This document shows positions 1-6,059 of a stretch of 6,059 nt of DNA, in pieces. How positions within the stretch are numbered: position 1 is the first letter of the stretch; each line of letters begins with the position of its first letter. The DNA is from Bacteroidaceae bacterium (lineage in GTDB: Bacteria; Bacteroidota; Bacteroidia; Bacteroidales; Bacteroidaceae), in NCBI GenBank assembly GCA_028707655.1, contig JAQWAN010000133.1:1-6059 (forward strand), in the 5' to 3' direction. The position numbers and the translations under genes are program-made. The notes beneath the pieces are model-generated. The model had not been told where the DNA came from, searched no databases, and worked only from the letters and a program-made list of their open reading frames with translations.

Positions 1-2202
1 TGTTGTAGCCGAGGTGCTATAAGCCGCTGCTTTAGTTAGAAGAGGAGCATCGCTTGTTGTTTGCTCTGCTGTTTTAACCACAAGATTATCTATAATAAGT
101 TGTCTTTGTTTACCCGATTCGCTCGTCTTTAAAATAACAAACGATCCTTTAGTAGCCCCAGATAGAGTACATTGTAGGTGAACAACATCGGTGTCGCCAT
201 GACTCGATAAATCGTATCCTTTTTGGTCGATGTAGCCACTTGCAACATTACTAGCTGCATCTAAACAGACAAAGAATTTGGTATCATCCGTTCCTGTCAC
301 TTTTTGTACATCAAGGTCTATGCTTATAGTACCATCTGCATCGAAGCTTGGTGTAATTAAATACCCCTGTGTAGCGCCATTTCCGATACGCAATTTCTTG
401 TCCGCTCCAAAAATAGTGTTACCCACCCATCCTGATGCATAGGTATAGTTGTTAATGGTAGCACTTAGATTGATATTTGTTTGTAGTGTATTTACCTTAT
501 CAAAAGGCTCTTTTACATATTCACCCTCCTCTAGAGTAGGGTTTACACTTTGCTCTTTGATTATTTCTAACTCGTAACTTGCGGCATTGTCCACGCTACT
601 CCAATTTGCCGTAAATCCCGCTTCGTTTACCTCCGTAGCTTCCTCTACACTAGGTGTCTCCAATTTGTTATCCACCTCAAAACTCAGCGTACCATCTTCG
701 GTTTCCTTAATGTTTCGGATAATTTGGTCAAAGTTACTCTCTGTAAACCAAGTAAAGGCCGGTAGTGTAGCATCGGTGATGCTCGTGTTGTTTTTTGTTC
801 CAGGAAACAGGTCGCCAGCAGCAGCAAATTGATATTTGTTTCTGTTGTTATCTGCGCATAAGATGGTGCAACGCTCATGTCCGGCGGTATTGTTAACGCT
901 GTTATAACTCCATATAAACGAGCTATAGTCTACATGAACAACCATCATACCATGTCCTAATAATGCTTTATCAAAACCCTCTTGTTTGCGATAGTCAATA
1001 AAATAGTATTCGTTTGAATTGAGCGGATTAACCAGTTTGTACGATTTTCCGCCGTTGGCTAATGTCTCTGTGGTGATGCTCGTTGGCTCGGTAATAACTT
1101 CTGGTGTAGCCCAATTGAGCGAAGCCTTTTCAAAAGCGGTATATCCACAAGGAGTATATCCGTTGTTTAAATAGTTACCCGAACTCATAAGGCTCCAATA
1201 AGCCATACCAATTTGTCCACTAGAACTGGTGTCATAGAAGTCGGGTAGACCAATGCAATGGGAGAACTCATGGCAAAAAGTACCCATACCTCCCACTTTA
1301 TCGCCCGTCATCTCATTGCTGCAAGCATAGGTGTTAACCGCTACGCCATCTACGGATAAAGAGCTATATCCAATGCTCGATTGGTGTGGCCAGATGGTAT
1401 CGTCGCTACCACCACTTGCTTCTCCTTTTCCAGCATAAATAATATAAACCACATCGGCTACATTATCATTGTTGTTATCAAACTTGGTAAAATCGGTTAA
1501 GTTTTCTGCCTTTGTGCAGGCATCTATTACCATCTGTTTGCTGCGTACGTCATTACCACTTGCATTGTTTGCGCCATAGTAGGCCACATCGTTGTCTAGT
1601 GTTACAGGGCCAACCACATCGAATGTAGGTGTAAACTTACCATCCGATTGTTTTACAAAATATTCTTTGATACTACCATATGCTCCATCTTTTTTGTAGT
1701 TCTCTCCATTGGCCATATCGTTAAAATCGGCGTTAGGATCGGTAGCAGAGAATTTCTTATCCGCAAACTGTACCAATAATATTAGCACATTCACGTCGCC
1801 ATGGTTGGTTACTTGTGCCTTTTTAAGGGGTGCTTTTTGACGTGCTAGTCGCACTTTTCTTGCGCTGTTTAATTGGTTGAGATTACTGTTTATCTGTATC
1901 GCTTCAATAAAAGCTTTTTCGCTTTCCGATCGGTTTATCTCATCGTGGGCAAGCATAGCCGTTTTTTCAATATTATTCTCTTCATTTAGTTGTGCATAAT
2001 AATAAAAATTATTGGTATCTTTTTTTACTAATATCCCATCTAGAGTAGTATAATAATGAAAAAATTCATCACCATTATTCCGTATGGTAAGTGTTGTGCC
2101 ATCTAATTGTATCACTGCCTTAGCTTCTCTATAGGCTGGACTGGCATACAGGGTACCCATTAGTACGCAACTTACCATTACTAGTGTAAGAAATCTTTTC
2201 AT
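1..2202 (-). CDS. M6-family secreted metalloprotease, C-terminus cut by window edge (paralogue A)
   Basis: This is a predicted secreted zinc endopeptidase of the M6 (immune inhibitor A-like) family. My translation gives 734 uninterrupted codons from the ATG at 2202 to the window edge, with no stop. Residues 1-20 form a signal peptide (MKRFL, hydrophobic core, cleavage after LYA). Residues about 21-130 are an N-terminal region with GDEFFHYYTTLDG, probably a propeptide. The catalytic domain spans about 135-505: WPHQ at 271-274, HEFSH at 311-315 (H311, E312, H315), GLPD with the likely third zinc ligand D321, and a Met-turn-like SLMSSG near M339. Residues 512-549 look like the first half of an FN3 domain, and 562-711 like an inserted jelly-roll domain. 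The sequence aligns almost without gaps with the neighbour at 2452-5094, by eye about 74% identical over residues 131-200. The loop at 242-250 has lost acidic residues kept in the neighbour. A T9SS tail is expected beyond the window but is not visible. Family assignment is strong; the substrate is unknown. Confidence 0.93.
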   Translation of the reverse strand, partial: MKRFLTLVMVSCVLMGTLYASPAYREAKAVIQLDGTTLTIRNNGDEFFHYYTTLDGILVKKDTNNFYYYAQLNEENNIEKTAMLAHDEINRSESEKAFIEAIQINSNLNQLNSARKVRLARQKAPLKKAQVTNHGDVNVLILLVQFADKKFSATDPNADFNDMANGENYKKDGAYGSIKEYFVKQSDGKFTPTFDVVGPVTLDNDVAYYGANNASGNDVRSKQMVIDACTKAENLTDFTKFDNNNDNVADVVYIIYAGKGEASGGSDDTIWPHQSSIGYSSLSVDGVAVNTYACSNEMTGDKVGGMGTFCHEFSHCIGLPDFYDTSSSGQIGMAYWSLMSSGNYLNNGYTPCGYTAFEKASLNWATPEVITEPTSITTETLANGGKSYKLVNPLNSNEYYFIDYRKQEGFDKALLGHGMMVVHVDYSSFIWSYNSVNNTAGHERCTILCADNNRNKYQFAAAGDLFPGTKNNTSITDATLPAFTWFTESNFDQIIRNIKETEDGTLSFEVDNKLETPSVEEATEVNEAGFTANWSSVDNAASYELEIIKEQSVNPTLEEGEYVKEPFDKVNTLQTNINLSATINNYTYASGWVGNTIFGADKKLRIGNGATQGYLITPSFDADGTISIDLDVQKVTGTDDTKFFVCLDAASNVASGYIDQKGYDLSSHGDTDVVHLQCTLSGATKGSFVILKTSESGKQRQLIIDNLVVKTAEQTTSDAPLLTKAAAYSTSATT

Positions 2203-2243
2203 AAATAATTTATTTAATTTTTGTTGTGTCTTATCCAATCCCA

Positions 2244-2251
2244 CAAATATA
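2244..2251 (-). promoter_or_regulatory. Bacteroidetes-type -7 promoter element of paralogue A
   Basis: On the minus strand this reads TATATTTG, an exact match to the Bacteroidetes -7 consensus TAnnTTTG. It lies 41 bases before the ATG at 2202, which would give a 5' leader of roughly 35 bases. I find no convincing -33 TTTG at the usual spacing; a TTG occurs 14 bases upstream, which is too close. The leader is A/T-rich with no Shine-Dalgarno, as is normal in this phylum. The neighbouring protease gene has the same arrangement, which strengthens the call. Confidence 0.5.
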
Positions 2252-2386
2252 ATTGTTTTTCTTGTCAACTGTGCTATCAAAAGATGAAATAGATACAATT
2301 AAGGGTCAAAATACTTCTATTTGTTCCTTTTTTAATGATTTTTTCGTTTAAATGTCCCGTTTTCTATGACAATTGTATACTATTAC

Positions 2387-2434
2387 AAAAAAGAGAGGCT
2401 CCCTATTCATTCTACCATGAATAGGGAGCCTCTC
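2387..2434 (-). terminator. Intrinsic terminator of paralogue B
   Basis: A perfect 18-base-pair inverted repeat (arms 2393-2410 and 2417-2434) encloses a 6-base loop. On the minus strand the hairpin is followed directly by six T residues (2392-2387). It starts 17 bases after the stop codon at 2452-2454. There is no matching T-run on the plus-strand side, so it acts in the direction of the protease gene. It separates the two paralogues and argues against read-through into the gene at 1-2202. Confidence 0.93.
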
Positions 2435-2451
2435 GTTGTCTTATTTAACTA

Positions 2452-5094
2452 TTAACGATTCGAGATCATCACTTTTGTTGTTGTTGTACCTATTCTTACT
2501 AGATACAAACCATCTTTAAGGGATACCGTATTCAAACCATCGTTAGCTGTAAACGAACGGGCAAGTGTACCATTTGTGGTATAGATATTTACTTGTTCGT
2601 TTGCTTGTGCTGTAAAGTAAAGCTGTTGACCTATGGTATAAATAGCATAGGTCAGCTCTGTGTTTGCTACGCCAGAGGTAGAAAGTGTTACCGTAACTGC
2701 TTGCGAGAAATCGCTCTCCGTTGTTTCGCCAACGGCTTTTACACGGTAAGTATATGTTGCTCCATTTTCAAGACCGCTCACGGTGTAAGAGGTTGTAAGA
2801 ATGTTAGCAATATTTTTCTGTCTAGGTGCCACTTTTCTACGAATAGGTTTCTTGTATGGGTCAGCTGGTGTATATGTACCATTACCTTTAGGGTCTGGGT
2901 CATTAGGATTACCAAGTGTTTTACGCATACTATTGCTAGCTGCAGATGCGTCTCCTTTAGTAATCACTAGATTATCAATGTAAGCACGTTTCTTAGCCGA
3001 TGATTTATCGGTTATAATAGCAACGTAAGAATCGGCAACAGCACCAGTCAATACACATTGTATATGTTTTGCTGTACCATCCATGCCCGATAAATCATAT
3101 ACCCATTGGTCAATATAACTATCTGAAGTATTACTATCTGCGTCTAGACAGATATAAAGTTTACTTTGGTCGGCTGGGTTATATTTCTGTACGTCAACAT
3201 CAACAGTAATGGAGCCGTCTGCATCGAAGTAGGGAGTTAAAACATAGCCTTGATTAGAAGAACTACCTATACGCAATTTTTTATCGCCACCATAAAGATA
3301 AGCGCCGTACCATCCTGTTGTAGTGGTAAAGTAGTCTATGTTGTCACTAATATTAGAATTAGCAGCAGCTATACTGATCTTATCAAAATCTTCGCTAAGT
3401 AAGGCCTCTCCATCGGGTGTGGTGCCTCCGTTTTCTTTTTTGAGTACTTCGATAGTATAAGAGGTAGCACCCTCTACAGCTTCCCAGTTAGCGGTGAAGC
3501 CTGTCTCTGTAATCTCAGATGCTTCGTTGGCAATAGGTGTTTCAATGTTTTTTGCTACCGTAAAAGAGATAGTACCATCTTCGTTTTCTGTGATATTGCT
3601 AATGGTCTTTTGTACCTCGTTTGTGGTAAACCAAGTCATAGCAGGCGATGTTGTAGCAGATATACTGGTATTATTGCTTGTACCAGGATATAAATCGCCA
3701 GCAGCAGAGTAGTACGATTCGTCTCTTGTGTCGTCTGCACATAAAACAGTGCAACGTTCATGTCCCGTAGTATTGTTTACCACATTGCTAGACCATACGG
3801 ATGCATCATAATCAATATGTGAAACCATCAACCCTTCACCAGGAAGTGCTATATCAAAGCCCTCTTTGCGTCTGTTGTCTAGGATATAAAATTCATCTGC
3901 GTTTTCTGGGTTAACAATTTTGTATGCTTTTCCGCCATTGGCCAAGGTTGGTGTGGTAATAGCAGCAGAAGAGGAGATTACCTCAGGTGTAATCCAACCT
4001 AGTGATGCTTTTTCAAAAGCAGTATAACCACAAGGCGTATAACCATTGTTCAAGTAACTACCCATATCCATTAAACTCCAATAGTTCATACCAATCAAAC
4101 CACTGTATTCGGTGTCGTAAAAATCGGGTAGACCTATACTATGCGAGAATTCATGACAGAAAGTACCCATTCCAGTTACTTTGCCAGATACCATCTCATT
4201 GCTACAAGCATAACCATTAACCTCTATACCGTCAACAGTATAGGTAGAGCCTAAACCAGAACGAAGTTCCCATTGATGAGGCCAAATGGTATCTTCACTT
4301 CCACCTGATGCTTCTCCCTGTCCCGCATAGATGGTGTAAACCACATCTACTACGCCATCGTTGTCACTATCAAAGTCTGTGAAATCGGTTAAATCTTTTG
4401 CCTTTTCACAAGCGTCTCTTACCATTTCAGCAGGACGTTGGTCGTTATCGCTGTAGTCATTTGCACCATAATAAGCATATCCATTATCTAAGGTAACAGG
4501 GCCTACTACTTCATAATTAGGGGTAAATAAACCGCCCGATTGTGCTACAAAATATTCTTTTATACTTCCAACGGCACCATCTTTTGTGTAGTTTTCTCCG
4601 TTTGCACGTTCGTTAAATGCTGTGTTAGCATCTGTTTCTGAGAATTTCTTGTCGGGGAACTGTACCAATAGAATAAGTACATTCACCTTTCCTTTGTTAA
4701 CAACCGTACTTTTTTTAATATTTTGTTGGCGTTTAGCCTTTTTGATACTTCTTGCCGAAGAGATATTCTTTTGTATATTCTGGTTATAGATAGAGGCAAC
4801 GAGTGCTTTTTCCTTTTCAGCACGTTGTGATTCATTATGTGCTAAAGTGGTGGTTTTCTCTAATTTACCTGTTGCATTAAATTGTGCATAGTAGAAGTTC
4901 TTGTCTTCTCCTCGCTTTAAAAGCATACCATCGAGTGTTGTGTAGTAGTGAAAAAGCTCATCACCATTATTGATGACAATTAGCTCTGTACCATCCGATT
5001 GTACAACTGTTCTAGGTTTTCTATAGGCTGGAATAGCTAATAAAGAATCCGATAGCAAGCAAAACAAAACTGCTATAGATAGAAATCTTTTCAT
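2452..5094 (-). CDS. M6-family secreted metalloprotease with T9SS sorting domain (paralogue B)
   Basis: This is a complete 880-residue secreted zinc endopeptidase. Residues 1-20 are a signal peptide (cleavage after LLA). Residues about 21-130 form an N-terminal, probably propeptide, region with GDELFHYYTTLDG. The M6 catalytic domain covers about 135-512: the Ca-binding-like loop DSDNDG at 242-247, IWPHQW at 270-275, HEFSH at 314-318 (zinc ligands H314 and H318, catalytic E315), GLPD with likely third ligand D324, and Met-turn SLMDMG near M342. Residues 518-552 resemble strands A-C of an FN3 domain. A jelly-roll/cleaved-adhesin-like domain follows at about 564-714, then a Pro- and Lys/Arg-rich linker at 728-765, and then the remaining FN3 strands at 766-806 (SYTVSGLENGATYTYRVKA). 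Residues about 812-880 match a type A T9SS C-terminal sorting domain (VNIYTTNG, then LKDGLYLVRIG and a KVMI ending), so the protein should be exported to the outer surface and the tail cleaved. The start is supported by the signal peptide and by the -7 element 36 bases upstream. The substrate is unknown. Confidence 0.96.
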   Translation of the reverse strand: MKRFLSIAVLFCLLSDSLLAIPAYRKPRTVVQSDGTELIVINNGDELFHYYTTLDGMLLKRGEDKNFYYAQFNATGKLEKTTTLAHNESQRAEKEKALVASIYNQNIQKNISSARSIKKAKRQQNIKKSTVVNKGKVNVLILLVQFPDKKFSETDANTAFNERANGENYTKDGAVGSIKEYFVAQSGGLFTPNYEVVGPVTLDNGYAYYGANDYSDNDQRPAEMVRDACEKAKDLTDFTDFDSDNDGVVDVVYTIYAGQGEASGGSEDTIWPHQWELRSGLGSTYTVDGIEVNGYACSNEMVSGKVTGMGTFCHEFSHSIGLPDFYDTEYSGLIGMNYWSLMDMGSYLNNGYTPCGYTAFEKASLGWITPEVISSSAAITTPTLANGGKAYKIVNPENADEFYILDNRRKEGFDIALPGEGLMVSHIDYDASVWSSNVVNNTTGHERCTVLCADDTRDESYYSAAGDLYPGTSNNTSISATTSPAMTWFTTNEVQKTISNITENEDGTISFTVAKNIETPIANEASEITETGFTANWEAVEGATSYTIEVLKKENGGTTPDGEALLSEDFDKISIAAANSNISDNIDYFTTTTGWYGAYLYGGDKKLRIGSSSNQGYVLTPYFDADGSITVDVDVQKYNPADQSKLYICLDADSNTSDSYIDQWVYDLSGMDGTAKHIQCVLTGAVADSYVAIITDKSSAKKRAYIDNLVITKGDASAASNSMRKTLGNPNDPDPKGNGTYTPADPYKKPIRRKVAPRQKNIANILTTSYTVSGLENGATYTYRVKAVGETTESDFSQAVTVTLSTSGVANTELTYAIYTIGQQLYFTAQANEQVNIYTTNGTLARSFTANDGLNTVSLKDGLYLVRIGTTTTKVMISNR
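2455..2661 (-). other. T9SS C-terminal sorting domain within paralogue B
   Basis: Residues about 812-880 form a short beta-rich module typical of Por secretion tails: a VNIY strand followed by a TNG turn, a middle strand with SFTANDGLNTVSL, then DGLYLVRIG and a final KVMISNR strand ending at the stop. In known T9SS cargo this domain directs passage through the outer membrane and is then removed by a sortase-like enzyme. It is the best single indicator that the source is a T9SS-bearing Bacteroidetes. Confidence 0.85.
2953..3405 (-). other. Jelly-roll/cleaved-adhesin-like domain nested inside an FN3 domain of paralogue B
   Basis: Residues about 564-714 begin with LLSEDFDKI and end with AYIDNLVITKG. 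In between they carry GWYGA, LRIG, GYVLTPYFDADGS and repeated beta-strand patterns. The SEDFD opening and the IDNLVI ending are typical of choice-of-anchor-J/cleaved-adhesin (MAM-like) jelly-roll domains of Bacteroidetes surface proteins. The flanking sequence before it has FN3 strands only up to the YTIEVLKK strand, and FN3 resumes afterwards. Paralogue A has an equivalent block at its residues 562-711. Likely role: carbohydrate or protein binding, by inference only. Confidence 0.65.
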
Positions 5095-5246
5095 ATGTTT
5101 AAGTTATTAATGTTTTTAGTAGATAGAATACAAAGATATATAAATGTTTTAAATATACTATTTTTTTTGCAGACAAACCAGAATTATTAGATTTCTATCT
5201 GTGGTGGGGGTGAGGGGGCGTTTATCGGTTTTGAACGCTCTATTCA
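5095..5246. other. Intergenic region between 5'-nucleotidase and paralogue B
   Basis: This 152-base spacer contains the -7 element at 5131-5138, an eight-T run at 5161-5168, and a strongly strand-skewed G tract at 5201-5220. It also has a weak inverted repeat (GCGTT at 5218-5222, AACGC at 5234-5238). No strong stem followed by a T-run is present on the minus strand, so how transcription of the nucleotidase gene ends is unclear. I see no small ORF or RNA gene here. Confidence 0.6.
5131..5138 (-). promoter_or_regulatory. Bacteroidetes-type -7 promoter element of paralogue B
   Basis: The minus strand reads TATCTTTG, an exact TAnnTTTG match, 36 bases before the ATG at 5094. The predicted leader is about 30 bases and A/T-rich with no Shine-Dalgarno. 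I see no -33 element at proper spacing; the nearest upstream TTTG is 35 bases away. The position relative to the start codon is close to that seen for paralogue A. Confidence 0.5.
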
Positions 5247-5978
5247 CTACTCCCGGTTGTAGCCTCTATTTAAAAGTTGACTATCTCTCTTTTGTGCAGG
5301 AATGGCCCATCCTTTGGGTTCTACCCACCAGTTGTTACCTTGCGTAAGCTGTACTGTTTTTTGTGCTTTAATATATTTAATGATATAGTAGCGTAAATCA
5401 AAAAGAGAACGCCATTGAATTCGTTTTTTTAATTCCTTCTTTTCTATTTTGGAACCGCGCGTAAGTAGTTCCCCTCCGCCATTTGCGCGGTAAGAGTTAA
5501 CGGCAACCCTATACCTTTTCTGGAAAGAGAAGGGGGTTCCATCTTCCATGCTAATAATACGCACTCTACTACCTTTTGGATTCTTTACATTAACACAATA
5601 TTTTATGCCCGCAGCAGAGTCAAAGTTGAAGATATAGTTCAGTGGCTTATTGTCTTTTAGTAGGAGGAGGTGGTCGGTTGGCTTTTTCATCTGGTTGAAC
5701 CATCTACCATACGACTCTTCTAACTCCTCTTTAATCTCTTTTCCGGTTAAGGACATCACGAACAACTTGTTTTCAAAATGGTAGAGTTGAAACATATCGT
5801 GCATATATACCGCACCTGCTTTAATACTTCCTCTTGTAGAGAGTGGTGCTGTAAGAGATATCTCTGCTCCAGAAAGGGCTAGTTGTACTTGGTGAATGAA
5901 TTTAACAAGTGAGCAGGGGCCAAATAAACAATTATCGGTGCTTAGTGCTGTTGCAAAGAAACCAATAGGCTCTGACTC
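5247..5978 (-). CDS. 5'-nucleotidase/2',3'-cyclic phosphodiesterase family protein, C-terminal part only
   Basis: The 243 residues visible up to the stop at 5247-5249 match the C-terminal substrate-binding domain of the UshA-like 5'-nucleotidase family (5_nucleotid_C). Recognisable elements in order are the FGPCSLVKFIHQVQL helix, ISLTAPLS, the DMFQLYHFENKLFVMSLTGKEI segment, NQMKKPTDHLLLL, FDSAAGIKYCVNV, RVRIISMEDGTPF, and RVAVNSYRANGGGELLTRG. In this family the domain binds the nucleotide base and completes the active site. The metal-binding metallophosphatase domain would lie upstream and is absent here. The frame stays open to the TTG at 6056, but residues before about ESEP are not nucleotidase-like, and the sequence there codes for something else in another frame. 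I therefore end the reliable part at 5978. Likely periplasmic or surface nucleotide or phosphate scavenging, by inference from the family. The C-terminus looks complete. Confidence 0.88.
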   Translation of the reverse strand, partial: ESEPIGFFATALSTDNCLFGPCSLVKFIHQVQLALSGAEISLTAPLSTRGSIKAGAVYMHDMFQLYHFENKLFVMSLTGKEIKEELEESYGRWFNQMKKPTDHLLLLKDNKPLNYIFNFDSAAGIKYCVNVKNPKGSRVRIISMEDGTPFSFQKRYRVAVNSYRANGGGELLTRGSKIEKKELKKRIQWRSLFDLRYYIIKYIKAQKTVQLTQGNNWWVEPKGWAIPAQKRDSQLLNRGYNRE

Positions 5979-6058
5979 CCGAGCATCCCAAGGGCGACGC
6001 CTTTGTTGTTCCATGCAACCGCATTTTCGGGATCGAGGGCAATCGCGCTGTCGCAACA
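5979..6058 (-). CDS. Fragment of a tetratricopeptide-repeat protein, foreign to its neighbour
   Basis: Read in the frame starting at 6058, the minus strand gives AIALDPENAVAWNNKGVALG followed by MLG, a near-ideal TPR unit: the end of one repeat's helix B (AIALDPEN) and helix A of the next (AVAWNNKGVALGMLG). This frame differs from that of the adjoining nucleotidase. After the join it loses TPR character and stops at 5942-5944. The last 79 bases are 46/79 G+C against 35/80 in the preceding 80 bases. Only about 26 codons are visible, without start or end, so the parent protein cannot be named. Repeats this regular are common in bacterial and methanogen TPR proteins. Confidence 0.72.
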
Positions 6059-6059
6059 G

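Noticed and set aside
587..832. Plus-strand ORF of 81 codons whose product resembles that of another plus-strand ORF at 3494-3712 (shared NQV-AG and PG--SPAA patterns)
   Set aside because: Both lie antisense to the same homologous region of the two protease paralogues. The likeness is a by-product of the paralogy, and neither ORF has a promoter or leader of its own.
684..878. Minus-strand 64-codon ORF
   Set aside because: It is an alternative frame inside the continuous paralogue A reading frame, which is open from 2202 to 1 and has clear family motifs.
1..2202. Frameshifted or pseudogene status for paralogue A
   Set aside because: Full manual translation found 734 codons with no stop or frame change and intact zinc-site residues; it is only cut by the window edge.
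2593..2983. Two overlapping plus-strand ORFs, one of them Cys-rich
   Set aside because: They are antisense to the linker and C-terminal part of paralogue B and show no motif or start context; they are shadows.
4002..4220. Plus-strand 72-codon ORF
   Set aside because: It is antisense to the most conserved catalytic part of paralogue B (HEFSH region), with low-complexity His/Asn/Ser composition.
5190..5238. Possible intrinsic terminator for the nucleotidase gene from GCGTT/AACGC and AGAT/ATCT repeats
   Set aside because: The stems are only 4-5 bp with long loops, and the T-run on the minus strand is missing, so this falls short of a terminator call.
5979..6056. TTG start at 6056 for the nucleotidase-family gene
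   Set aside because: The 26 residues it would add do not resemble the family. The same bases encode a TPR unit in another frame, so this is not a true N-terminus.

Overview
The window reads as a piece of a Bacteroidetes (probably Bacteroidales) genome. The sequence is AT-rich. All genes lie on the minus strand, and start codons are preceded by A/T-rich leaders without a Shine-Dalgarno. Two promoters carry the Bacteroidetes-type -7 element TAnnTTTG. The complete protease gene ends in a type IX secretion (T9SS/Por) C-terminal sorting domain.

Layout, in the direction of transcription (right to left): 5979-6059 is a short GC-richer scrap that encodes part of a tetratricopeptide repeat in its own frame and does not belong to the gene it abuts. 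5247-5978 is the C-terminal part of a secreted 5'-nucleotidase-family protein. 5095-5246 is an intergenic region with a G/C-skewed tract and the promoter of the next gene. 2452-5094 is a complete 880-residue M6-family metalloprotease. 2203-2451 holds its strong intrinsic terminator and the promoter of the next gene. 1-2202 is a second M6-family metalloprotease, 734 residues of which are visible before the window ends.

The two proteases are tandem paralogues with the same order of parts: signal peptide, Bacteroidetes-type N-terminal region, M6 catalytic domain with HEFSH, and a fibronectin-III-like domain apparently split by an inserted jelly-roll-like domain. In the complete copy a T9SS sorting tail follows. 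They share long identical protein stretches, but the codons differ at many silent positions. This points to an old duplication in which both copies stayed under selection. Each copy seems to have its own promoter, so they look like separately controlled secreted proteases rather than one operon. They differ in a Ca-binding-like loop, a loop before the zinc site and the Met-turn, which suggests divergence in stability or specificity.

The main caution is the right-hand edge. The open frame running to 6056 there is a composite of two unrelated sequences, most likely an assembly or library join near 5978. I see no defence system, CRISPR, tRNA, rRNA or insertion sequence. The rest of the window is best described as a secreted-protease locus, with no clear evidence of a wholly new system.
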